A program made the position numbers and the translations under genes. From NCBI RefSeq assembly GCF_035594125.1, contig NW_026973740.1:275001-339000 (forward strand): a stretch of DNA of 64,000 nucleotides. The letters run 5' to 3'. Source of the stretch: Scylla paramamosain. Lineage: Eukaryota > Arthropoda > Malacostraca > Decapoda > Portunidae. This document shows, in pieces, positions 1-9,903 of the stretch. Position 1 is the stretch's first letter, and every line of letters starts with the position of its first letter. The notes below the pieces were generated by a model that searched no databases, had not been told where the DNA came from, and saw nothing but the letters and a program-made list of their open reading frames with translations.

Positions 1-1
1 T

Positions 2-32
<31 letters not shown>

Positions 33-58
33 CGCGCATGCGTGCGTGCGCGCGTGCG
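1..58. repeat. (TG)n/(CG)n alternating purine-pyrimidine repeat
   Basis: A TG dinucleotide run passes into CG and CGTG units up to about base 58. Alternating purine-pyrimidine DNA of this type can adopt Z-form. From 59 to 370 the sequence is unique and T-rich, and I see nothing in it. Confidence 0.9.
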
Positions 59-368
59 TTTCAATTTTCTTTCTTTGGTCCCCTTTCCGCGTTTCTACGG
101 TTTCACTCCTGTTAACAATTAGAGTAGAATATATCATCTGAGTAGAATATATTATCATCTCAGTTTTTACCCCTTCTTGTTAGTGATTTTATATTTTTTT
201 ATTGATCTATTTATTTATTTGTTCGTGTGAGTTTAACATACGTATCGTCTCGTGTTTCACTTGTTTTGGTATCTCATATAATCTTCTCATACTTTGCTCT
301 TCTTCCTATTTTTGCTCTTTGACTTCTTAGTTTTATTTTTGCCCGATTTCTTTCTTTTTTTGTTTCTG

Positions 369-481
<113 letters not shown>

Positions 482-589
482 TTTATTGTTCTTTTCATCG
501 TCCTCCTACTGTTCGCTGTCTCCTGTTCGTCTCCTTCATCTTCTCTTCTTCTTCCTCTTCTTTGTCTCTCTTATATTATTATCGTCGTC

Positions 590-900
590 GTTCTCCTCCT
601 CCTCCTCCTCCTCCTCCTCCTCCTCCTCCTCCTCCTCCTCCTCCTCCTCCTCTGCCTTAGCTGTCTTGTGTCTATAAAAGATACGGCAGAAGACCACAAA
701 CAGCCTCTTGGGAACAAACCTTCTTCTCCTCCTCCTCCTCCTCCTCCTCCTCCTCCTCCTCCTCCTTCTCTGCCTTAGCTGTCTCGTGTCTCTTTATAAA
801 AGATACGGCAGACCACCACAAACAGCCTCTTGGGAACAAACCTCCTCCTCCTCCTCCTCCTCCTCCTCCTCCTCCTCCTCCTCCTCCTCCTCATTTCCTT
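590..900. repeat. Compound (CTC)n array with a duplicated ~70-bp spacer
   Basis: Three CTC/CCT triplet runs are separated by two copies (about 652-720 and 770-842) of the same ~70-bp unique segment. Each copy contains ATAAAAGATACGGCAGA and ends in TTGGGAACAAACC. The larger unit (unique block plus triplet run) is therefore tandemly duplicated, with small indels between copies. Nothing is recognised in 900-1,084. Confidence 0.85.
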
Positions 901-1084
901 TAAACGCCCGCCACCTTGTCACGTGACCGCCTCATGCAGAAGTCTATTCTTATTCATGTCCAGGAAATTCTACAAGACGACTGTTTTGAGACGCGCCTTG
1001 ATCCCCACACAGCTGTCACGGGATTTGCTGACGTGTTTCTTCGGGAATGGTAGAGTACACACATATATGGTTCATGTAGACTCC

Positions 1085-1850
1085 ATTGTATCAGAAATGG
1101 TCATGAGCTGCGAGGAAGCTTGGGATTCTTGTGTTTCTAAAGGATGGAGGGCTAGTAAAGGGATATGTAATAGTTAAGGTGCTCATTATTTGCTTTATTA
1201 GTGAAGGGAAGGGTGTAAGGAGAGATGAGACAGACTCCCTCGTATTAGTAATATGTAACGTATGAGGGCGATGCATCTACTTGTCACTCGCAAGGAAGCA
1301 TGAATTTCTTAAGTGTTTCCTAAGAAGGGGAGACTAAAAGGTGATATAGTTCATCAGAGTCCCTTACATTAGAAGTGTAGGCATTATGAAAGTAACGCAT
1401 CTGCTTATCACTTAGAGAAGACTGGATTTCTTGGGTGTTATCTTGAGAGAGGAAGAACTAAAGGGAGATACAGTTTTGGGTTTTTTTATTATTTCTTAGG
1501 TTTCTTAGCGGAGAGAAGATAACAGAGATACGCTGCTTGTATAATTAGGAACTTAATAAACGATCCATCTGCTTATCACTCACGAGAAAGCTTTTTTTTT
1601 TCATGTTTTCTCAGTAGACGAAAGAGTAAAGATATAGTACTTGGGTTCTTTATTGTTCCATAGAAATGTAGACGAAGGCGATAGCACGAGAGATTTCTTA
1701 AAGCGAAGCACAGCTCTTATTATTTGGAAACTTAATCGACATTTAAGCCTGAACATTGTGACAGCGACGCAAGTTTTTTTTTTTTTCTCATATAGCGACA
1801 TCTGTAAAAGACATCGCGACTACACGTTGTTTGCCTTTTTCTAATATGTC
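1085..1850. repeat. Degenerate tandem repeat, ~125-180 bp period
   Basis: At least four diverged units can be aligned by eye, near 1,110, 1,289, 1,414 and 1,580. Each has a GA(G)GAAGC-like start, a GGATTTCTT / TTTCTTAAGTGTT block, a GA-rich segment with ACTAAAG, and GATATAG. Between units, CATCTGCTTATCACT recurs (about 1,399 and 1,567, with a variant near 1,273). No coding sequence is supported. Confidence 0.6.
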
Positions 1851-1954
1851 AACTGTTTCGAGCCTTCATTGGCAAATGGGAGTACTCTACAGATGCGGAA
1901 GTTTCCCAACATTCGCATTTTTTTTTTTTTTTTACACGACTACTTTGGTGAGAA

Positions 1955-2140
1955 GTAGTGCAGGCGGTGTGTGCGTGAGGACAGAAGGACGAACATGAGG
2001 GAAAATATCACTTGCTACTAGAGGAAATGGAAGAGTCTCAAGCAGTCCAGCTATGTACTGGGAAAGACGATCATTTCGCTGAAATATACTGGAGGCGGTG
2101 TGTGCATGAGAACAGGAGGAGGACGAACATGGGGGGAGGT
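1955..2140. repeat. Two copies of a ~42-bp direct repeat, 131 bp apart
   Basis: GGCGGTGTGTGCGTGAGGAC near 1,963 recurs as GGCGGTGTGTGCATGAGAAC near 2,094. In both places GGACGAACATG follows about 10-15 bases later. The surrounding 1,851-2,560 is otherwise unique, with poly-A/T tracts and no supported gene. Confidence 0.6.
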
Positions 2141-2562
2141 GATGAAAGACTAATGGAAGTGTAAGGGAGAGACTCAAGTCTTCGAAGTAAGTAATGGGAA
2201 CTTTTAAGGGCATCAGGTGGAATAAAGATAATGATAAGGATAACGTTGATGGTGACACGTCGACAAATACTTATCAACAATATGGGAAAAAAAAACAATC
2301 GATTAAGAATTTTTTTGGAGGGATGTGGTAAAGAATTAACTGGTGGTTTCTCATGAAGTTGCAGGGAAATGTTGGTTTTGGTGAGATACAGAAGTAGATT
2401 GAGTTTCAAGAAAATATATTGCATAACTGTGATTCAAATTTTTTTTTACTCTAAATGAATACATTTCCAAAAACTAACGTCCCCCCCAAAAAAAGTGCAG
2501 TTTTCTTTAGTATTTGATTATTTTGCTGAACAACGACCAAACTTATTGAGAAACATTCTAGA

Positions 2563-2905
2563 ACTGCACTCACCCACCCACTCACTCACTCATCCACCCA
2601 CCCACTCACTCACTCACTCACTCACTCACTCACTCACCCACCCACCCACCCACCCAACCACCCACCCACCCACTCACTCACTCACTCACTCATTCACCTA
2701 CTCACTCACTCACTCACTCACTCACTCACTCACTCATCCACTCACCCACTCACCCACCAACTCACTCACCACCCACCCACCCACCCACCCACCCACCCAC
2801 TCACTCACTCACTCACTCACTCACTCACTCACTCACTTATCCACTCACCCACTCACCCACCAACTCACTCACTCACTCACCACCCACTCACTCACTCACT
2901 CCCTC
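2563..2905. repeat. (CACT)n/(CACC)n tetranucleotide array
   Basis: Alternating blocks of CTCA and CCAC tetranucleotides, with a partly duplicated internal pattern (about 2,690-2,765 and 2,800-2,880 share the same order of blocks). From 2,906 to 3,734 the DNA is AT-rich and unique, with nothing recognised. Confidence 0.95.
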
Positions 2906-3732
2906 CAAGCAGGCAGACTTAATCAATAGAACACAATATACTTTTTTCCGAGGATTTAAGATGCATCATAGACGTGTAGGCTAAAAGCATTGTGGAATCG
3001 GAGACACATAGATACTCCATATTGTGATTCTCCTGGTTGGACATGAAAAAAGAAAGGGAAAGAATACGTGTCTCTTTAATGTTTCTTTCCTGGATGAATT
3101 CCCTGACAGGCTCTCTTAATTGTATTGCATGTTCAGTTTGCAAGGTTCTATATTTATACCCAAAAAAGATCGTTTTCAATAGAAGTGAATTAAAAGTAAG
3201 GTACATGCAAGAAAGAAATGTAGAAGGACGAAAATAATGTCGTTTTCAATTTACGTTTCCATAAAACAAACTAGAGAGTGTTAAGGTATTAACAGAGGGA
3301 ATAGAAGAAGAAATGAAGGATGGAATAAAATTGATGTCATTCTGAATTCCTGTGTCTAGTGAAGGGAAGAGAAACAAGGAGTGAACGAAGACACGAAGGA
3401 AGGGAGTAAGAGAATCTTGTGAATTTATGGATTGATAATTTAAAGTTACAAAAGAGAAGAAAGGGAAGGAATTAATTAAGAAAGGGAAAAGAAAATTAGA
3501 TAATTATATTTTTTTTGATTAGTTTAGATGGTGTACATAACAATACAGAAAACAAAGGAAGGAATGGATGAACAAGTAAAAATACGGAAAAGAAAATAGA
3601 CAAAAAAAAAGTGACAGGGAAACATATCTTTATAAAAAAAAATGACTGAATCGCGACTTTCTCTAAAAAAAAAAATAGCAGTTAAAAATGGTAGGTAATA
3701 ATCATTGCAAATCTATAAAATATATTTGATAG

Positions 3733-3834
<102 letters not shown>

Positions 3835-4140
3835 GTAAACGAATAAAAATCTTCTTCGGTGACTTTTTCAAACGGTACAGACAGTCAGATAGTGAAGCTC
3901 CCGAGGCGTCCTGAGACTGCTCTTCTAAATGCCCCCAGTGTCTCTCCGGGAAGCGTGAGGGCAGGGGCGCGTATTCTGAAACACATTGTTCTCTCACCAC
4001 CACTATTTTCCAAGGAGATGATTGACCTCTCAAAGTGTTTCTCCTGTCAGTAATGATGAAATCTTGTCTTCCTGCCACTAGAGCCATCAAAACACCTTAA
4101 AAACCAGAGTTACTTCAACTATAGGCTTTTGAATGCAGTG

Positions 4141-4208
4141 CAGGAGTCGAGGGGAACATGGATCTGCGACACGGGAGAAGGAGGAGGAGGAGATGGAGAA
4201 GGAGATGC
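4141..4208. repeat. Direct repeat copy 1 (~68 bp)
   Basis: Starts CAGGAGTCGAGGGGAACATG and continues through a GGAGGAGGAGGAGATGGAG tract. The second copy, with only one or two differences, is at 4,855-4,921. Confidence 0.85.
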
Positions 4209-4554
4209 GGCATAGTAGTGTTTCAGAATGGTCCAGAATATGAGAGAGGTGGTGGCACGACCGTGCTGGGGTGAAGGACTTTGCTGTGCTGGAGCATTGC
4301 TGCCAGAGGAAAGGCTCTTTTATTCCATCCTTCCTCTTTCTTTTTTTTTTTTTGCTGCGACGGCTCCAAGAAATGTGTTGCAGCTCCGTCTGTCAGAGCA
4401 ATGTGCATGTTTGTCTTCCTCGAGCACGTGCTAGATCGCACAGAATTTTTTGGCTTCTTGAATTGACTCTTTTTGGGTTTATAGAATGTCAGAGACTATT
4501 GCAAATTCAAAGATAAAGGTTCTATCTGAAGTTACCAATCATTGTATAAATCAT

Positions 4555-4630
4555 AAGAATATAAAAACATGAAAAAATAGGGAAAGCTGCAAGAAACCAT
4601 CAGCCCTACACATGGCAGTCCCTGTATGAA
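4555..4630 (-). mobile_element. Short 3'-tail fragment of a CR1-like LINE
   Basis: Read on the minus strand, this stretch matches the 3' tail of the LINE fragment at 40,545-41,280. Both have CATACAGGGACTGCCA, then TGTAGG, TGATGG, TTCTTGCAGCTT, and end in TTTTTATATTCTT. Only the last ~75 bp remain. This is an extreme 5' truncation, as expected from target-primed reverse transcription. Confidence 0.7.
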
Positions 4631-4709
4631 ACTGAATAGAACAGTACTTTATTTAATTCTTGTTGGGTCTAGGAAGCGTCAAAGGGTATTCTGTTTTTTT
4701 ATATACGAT

Positions 4710-4776
4710 TCCGTCTTCTTCTTTTTCTTCTTCTTCTTCCTCTCCTCCTCCTCCTCCTCCTCCTCCTCCTCCTCAT
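4710..4776. repeat. (TTC)n(CTC)n triplet repeat
   Basis: Pyrimidine triplet tract, the reverse complement in character of the GGAGGA tracts nearby. Confidence 0.9.
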
Positions 4777-4854
4777 GGCACACTTTTCCCTGGCCTTCAC
4801 GTATGGTAATTAAATTTGTCTTGAGCTTAATTAACTGACACCTGTCTAATTGGC

Positions 4855-4921
4855 CAGGAGTCGAGGGCAACATGGATCTGCGACACGGGAGAAGGAGGAG
4901 GAGGAGATGGAGAAGGAGATG
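4855..4921. repeat. Direct repeat copy 2 (~68 bp)
   Basis: Second copy of the 4,141-4,208 block in the same orientation, 714 bp downstream. Between the two copies lie a poly-T tract, the CR1-like tail and a triplet repeat. Confidence 0.85.
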
Positions 4922-4984
4922 AAGAAAAATTACAAGGACAACAATAATAGGAAGGAGGAAGAGGTGGGAGAGTAAGAAAAGGAA

Positions 4985-5010
4985 AAAGAGGATGATGATG
5001 ATGATGATGA

Positions 5011-5043
<33 letters not shown>
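4985..5043. repeat. (GAT)n(AAC)n triplet repeat
   Basis: About eight GAT triplets followed by about eleven AAC triplets. Confidence 0.9.
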
Positions 5044-5045
<2 letters not shown>

Positions 5046-5139
5046 ACATGAGAAGGAAAAGTGGGGGGGATAAGAAGATGAATAAGAGTAATAACAACAG
5101 GAGAAGAGGAATACAAAGGTATACAAATGAATGCAAAAG

Positions 5140-5284
<145 letters not shown>

Positions 5285-5531
5285 ACATCAGGTCACGAGC
5301 ACACAACGAACATCAATATGGACCCAAGTCTCAAACTCTCACATCAAATTACAATATAGAAATGTATCTATGTATAAATACATCAAATTACAATATAATA
5401 AATATATCTATATACAAGCACAGCCCCTGTTACCTTACAGAACTTTTCAGTCCCATGGATGTACCTGTGTACTGCTTTGTACATAACCATTGCTGCAACC
5501 TCTGCTCTTAACCTAACGACATTCATCCAAG

Positions 5532-6460
5532 TGTCCTTAATTCACTAAGGCCTTAATCCACACTATTTTCTTAATTCATTGTCCTTAATCCAGACTATTT
5601 TCTTAATTCATTGTCCTTAATCCAGACTATTTTCTTAATTCATTGTCCTTAATCCAGACTATTTTCTTAATTCATTGTCCTTAATCCAGACTATTTTCTT
5701 AATTCATTGTCCTTAATCCAGACTATTTTCTTAATTCATTGTCCTTAATCCACACTATTTTCTTAATTCATTGTCCTTAATCCACACTATTTTCTTAATT
5801 CATTGTCCTTAATCCAGACTATTTTCTAAATTCATTGTCCTTAATCCAGACTATTTTCTTAATCTAGTGTCCTTAATCCAGACTATATCCTTAATCTAGA
5901 GTCCTTAATCCAGACTTTTTCCTCAATCTGTTGTCCTTAATCCAGATTATTTTCTTAATCTATTGTCCTTAATCCAGACTATTTCCTTAATCTAGTGTCC
6001 TTAATCTAGTGTCCTTAATCCAGACTTAATGTAGTGTCCTTAATACTATCCTTAATCGTAGATTCCTTAATTATAATATCCTTAAGCCACAACATTTTCT
6101 TAATCTGTGTATAATCCTTAATGCAGACTATCTTCTTAATTTACTCTCCTTAATCTAGACTATTTTGTTTCTCTGCCATCCTTAAGACAATTTCCTTAAT
6201 CACCTGTCGTTAATCCAGACCATTTTGTTAATGTATTATCCTTAATTTAGACTATTTTCGTGATTTATTATCTCTAATCCAGGTTATTTTCTTATGCAGA
6301 CTTTTTTCTTAACTAATATCTTTAATCCAGACTATTTTCTTAATCTACTATCTTTTATCTTGATAACCTTGATTTACTGTCCATAATCTTGATTTTCTTA
6401 GTCTAATATCCTTAATGAAGAACACAGTTTTATATCCTTAATCCAGACTATTTTTTCTAC
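5532..6460. repeat. 32-bp minisatellite, regular then decaying
   Basis: The unit is 32 bp: GTCCTTAATCCAGACTATTT followed by TCTTAATTCATT. It is near-perfect from about 5,551 to 5,900, then degenerates gradually to about 6,460 with shortened units. Every unit carries the core TAATCC. There are no unique spacers between units, so it is a plain tandem array. Confidence 0.95.
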
Positions 6461-6509
6461 TCTATTGACTGCTCCTATTTCCGTTTTGGGATCTTCTTTG
6501 AGCGGGATT

Positions 6510-6515
6510 TTTATT
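6510..6515 (-). promoter_or_regulatory. Poly(A) signal AATAAA
   Basis: On the minus strand an AATAAA hexamer lies about 80 nt downstream of the stop codon of the retropepsin-like gene. This is a normal 3' UTR distance for an arthropod mRNA. Confidence 0.5.
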
Positions 6516-6594
6516 CATCTATTTCTTGCCTCTGCTGACCTCCCTGATGGATAACATATCGAAACAAAACAAAAAAATCAATCAATCAATAAAA

Positions 6595-7551
6595 TCAAGG
6601 CGGAGGCTGAGAGGACGCGGCACCTCTGGGCGTACGCAGACGGAGGACGTGAGTGAGGATGTCGAAGCGGTATCGTTTTCCGTTGAGCGTCAAGGTCATG
6701 GACAAATCATCATAATCTATCGCTGCTTGTAATTTACACAGCAGCGTTCGTCCAAACACGAAATCAAACCAGTGGCGCATGTATATCGTGTCCATCTTTC
6801 GCAGAGTGTCTGTGCCGCTGCCAAAGTGCAGCAGGACTCGTTTCGGCAGCACAGTCGATTTGCCTGTCCTGCACAGCATCTTGTCCTGACCAGTCTTAGT
6901 GATAGAGAATGTTGACGCGTTACCAGTGTTCACCATCACCGTCAGCGGCTCCTCGATGCCTAACGCTCGTGCGGCAAACATGAACGTTTTGCGTTGTGTG
7001 TCCGAAGGTTGTCTCCGCCGCAGACGTTTTGGGTGACGCAGGAACAGGGTGCTGCTGTCGTCGGGATGGAACTCCTGCCGCACCTCGGCCTCCTGCAGGC
7101 GGCTCATGGACATAACTATGAGGTCCAAGTAGTGCTTCCTCACATCCCCGCGTACAATGACCGTCATGCGCGTGTTGACCGCCACGTAGCGACGCAGCAT
7201 CACCACCACCTCGTCCAGCTCGATCACGTCCAACTCCAGCATGCCAGCCCAGGTAAACAAGTATTTCTTTACCGTCTCTTGCTTGTCCGTGACGATTCCC
7301 AGCCTCCGGGCCAGTGTTAGCCTCATGAGGCTGCAGGAGGAGCCGCTGTCAAGCTGGACAAGGCACGGGTGGCCGCGCACGGTCGCGGACACCAGGTTTT
7401 CTTTCCCAATATTAAGACGGCACCACCTGCTCACGTTCCTCTCCTTGCTGACTCTCTTGGCATCCACCATCAGCCTCACCACGTCGTCTTTGTACCACCC
7501 TCTCATCTTCCATCTCTTGATGCCGTGCTTAACGCATTGACAGCACTCCAT
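6595..7551 (-). CDS. Protein with two retropepsin-like lobes
   Basis: 318 residues from ATG. Seen: lobe 1 has CLVQLDSGSS (Asp68-Ser69-Gly70), the catalytic DSG of retropepsin-like aspartyl proteases, in the usual hydrophobic setting. Lobe 2, about 140 residues later, has VMVNTGNAS (Asn208-Thr-Gly210) where DTG/DSG is expected, followed by DFVFGRTLL (about 263-271) and AIDYDDLSMTLTL. That is the hydrophobic-Gly-Arg strand and final beta-strands typical of retropepsin and Ddi1-like folds. In lobe 1 the matching strand reads LDLIVMSMSRL and lacks the glycine. Inferred: a cellular or domesticated protease-like protein with one catalytic Asp kept and one lost. No RT or integrase follows, so it is not an intact retroelement. 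The DNA is GC-richer than its surroundings and open throughout. It overlaps the upstream frame by 23 nt in a different phase. Function is unknown. Confidence 0.65.
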   Translation of the reverse strand: MECCQCVKHGIKRWKMRGWYKDDVVRLMVDAKRVSKERNVSRWCRLNIGKENLVSATVRGHPCLVQLDSGSSCSLMRLTLARRLGIVTDKQETVKKYLFTWAGMLELDVIELDEVVVMLRRYVAVNTRMTVIVRGDVRKHYLDLIVMSMSRLQEAEVRQEFHPDDSSTLFLRHPKRLRRRQPSDTQRKTFMFAARALGIEEPLTVMVNTGNASTFSITKTGQDKMLCRTGKSTVLPKRVLLHFGSGTDTLRKMDTIYMRHWFDFVFGRTLLCKLQAAIDYDDLSMTLTLNGKRYRFDILTHVLRLRTPRGAASSQPPP

Positions 7552-8326
7552 CTTCCCCCTTCTTTCGTTCTCTCCTGCCCTCCCCCCTGCTCTTCTTTGC
7601 CTGCTTCTCGTCGTCCTCCGCGTCCTGCCTCTTCCTCTTCCTGTCCTGCTTCGCGTCGTCGTCCTTAACCTGCCTCTTCCTCTTCTTGTCCTGCTTCTCG
7701 TCGTCCTCCGTGTCTAGCCTCTTCCTCCTCTTGTCCTGCTTCTCGTCATCGTCCGTAACCTGCCTCTGCCTCTTCTTGTTCTGCTTCTCGTCGTCGTCAT
7801 TAACCTGCCTCTTCCTTTTCTTGTCCTGGTTTTCCGTTTCCTCCGTGTCCTGTTTCTTCCTCTTGTTCTGTTTCTCGTCGTCGTCCTTGTTCTGCCTCTT
7901 TCTCTTCTTGGTGCGGTCCATAATCGGATGAAAACACTCCACGCTCATCGTTTTCTTGCCTTTGATGTCATTCCCGTCCCTCTGATTTTTGTGTTCCGTA
8001 ACCCCTTCAACGCCATCCACCTTCTTATTGTGTTTCGAAATTTCTTTCCCACGATCCGCTTTTTTCGTGCGGCTCTCGTCTCCTCCCTTGCTTCTTTTGG
8101 CGCGATGTTTCATCTCTGCACAGCCTTCAGTGACCGTCTTCTCGTGGCTGGTGCAGTCTTCGAGGCTCTCCAGCCGCCTCTTCTTGTTCTTGGTTAGTTT
8201 CTCCTTAGCCTTCCCCTTCTCACCGAGGGTCTCTTGGGAGTCCATTGCTTGTCGTTTCCTCTTGTTGTTGTTGAATCTCGTATTATGGAGTGTTGTGCCA
8301 AAATCTTCAGTAGAAAATCCAGGCAT
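7529..8326 (-). CDS. Lys/Arg-rich protein with 15-residue acidic-basic repeats
   Basis: 265 residues from ATG, stop at 7,529. Residues 1-130 are hydrophilic and rich in Lys/Arg. About 140-243 hold seven repeats of 14-15 residues, each a basic block such as KKRKRQ followed by DDDEKQ; at DNA level this is a 45-bp minisatellite. The basic blocks resemble nuclear localisation signals, so a nuclear location is inferred. Its 3' end overlaps the start of the retropepsin-like frame by 23 nt (+1 relative phase), next to the run AAGAAGGGGGAAG. The two may be one protein joined by frameshift, one gene broken by a 1-nt indel, or exons of a spliced gene. No similarity beyond composition is recognised. Confidence 0.5.
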   Translation of the reverse strand: MPGFSTEDFGTTLHNTRFNNNKRKRQAMDSQETLGEKGKAKEKLTKNKKRRLESLEDCTSHEKTVTEGCAEMKHRAKRSKGGDESRTKKADRGKEISKHNKKVDGVEGVTEHKNQRDGNDIKGKKTMSVECFHPIMDRTKKRKRQNKDDDEKQNKRKKQDTEETENQDKKRKRQVNDDDEKQNKKRQRQVTDDDEKQDKRRKRLDTEDDEKQDKKRKRQVKDDDAKQDRKRKRQDAEDDEKQAKKSRGEGRRERKKGEDGVLSMR

Positions 8327-8437
8327 TGCACAGTCTTACTGGGAGCCTGTTCGTCAGAGGGTATGGTATACCTTTGCGCCCCCTTCTTGGAGCGCTCAGC
8401 AGCTTGGAGCTAAAGACTTCGGCACCCACCAGGCGCA

Positions 8438-8487
8438 CCAATCAGAGGCCTCGATTCTAGAATGTGATAAGGCCTTTAGCCAATCAG
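8438..8487. promoter_or_regulatory. Two CCAATCAG boxes upstream of the minus-strand gene
   Basis: CCAATCAG occurs at 8,438-8,445 and 8,480-8,487, 42 bp apart (about four helical turns) and 110-160 bp upstream of the ATG at 8,326. Paired CCAAT boxes are typical NF-Y sites in promoters and act in either orientation. No TATA box is evident. Confidence 0.45.
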
Positions 8488-9160
8488 ATACAAGAATTAA
8501 ACAAAATATAAAATTATGATTATTTTTCATTAGCGGCAGTGATGCACTTTTCAATGAATTATGCTGAATCACTGCAATGAAGACTCCTTTCAAAAGCATA
8601 GAAGTAATACATTTATATGATTTAGTATATTTAATTCTCTAAATAATAATTTCTATCAGTCACTTACCTGTGTTATTTGGCTCACAATTCATACATCAGC
8701 AGCTGTGCACTAATATCGCACTAACATTTGGCGCCACCACGGTCTGTCAGCCATTTAGAGCCGTGGAAAACCTCGCCAACAATGCCCATTCACACAACGT
8801 AACTGACGTGTAGTTTTGGCTCAGCTAAAATGACTTCCACTGCCACATTCTCGTGTCACTGTGCCGAGGAGAGCAAGTTCAGTCCCGCGCTTACAATGCC
8901 AAGGGTAGAACTCGAGCCGTGACCCTTACGTGCATCAGTGAGGAAGCAGGAAGAGCAGGAGGGGGATCATTATGAGCTGAGGACACAGTATGCTTGGCTT
9001 GTGTGCGTTTTAAGCCATTATTATCTAAGTTATAAGATTTTCTTAACGAATGAGTTGGTGCAAGTAGTGTCCCCTACCTGGCGGGCAGTACCTCTCGCCC
9101 AAGAGAACATTCCTTTCATTGTCTGTGTAACTTAACGTTGTTGTGGAAAAGGAGGAGGAG
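8488..9160. other. Unique region without recognised gene
   Basis: Non-repetitive DNA. On the minus strand AG|GTAAGTG at about 8,663-8,672 is a perfect splice-donor consensus. It could end a 5' non-coding exon of the gene starting at 8,326, but no convincing acceptor partner was found. Nothing else is recognised. Confidence 0.3.
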
Positions 9161-9214
9161 GTAAAATTAGAGGGAGTATATATTATCTTGGCAGTTTAGG
9201 TAAGAGAGAAAGCA

Positions 9215-9748
<534 letters not shown>

Positions 9749-9903
9749 ATATATTCAAATGAGAGTTTTCTGGGTAAAATTCGGTAGGAGGAGGAGGAGG
9801 AGGAGGAGAGTAATAAAGGTAATGTATATATGGAACGAGTGATAAATAGAGAGGGAATAAAAGAGAGAAAAGAAAAGATGAATAAGAAGAGGAAAAGAAG
9901 ACG

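Noticed and set aside
5551..6460. CRISPR-like array of 32-bp repeats
   Set aside because: The repeats are head-to-tail without spacers, decay gradually, and lie in a eukaryotic sequence.
6994..7668. Plus-strand ORFs opposite the retropepsin-like gene
   Set aside because: They are antisense shadows with no motifs. The minus strand shows the protease signatures.
6595..8326. An intact LTR retrotransposon or endogenous retrovirus
   Set aside because: No RT, RNase H, integrase, long terminal repeats or primer-binding site were found around the protease-like frame.
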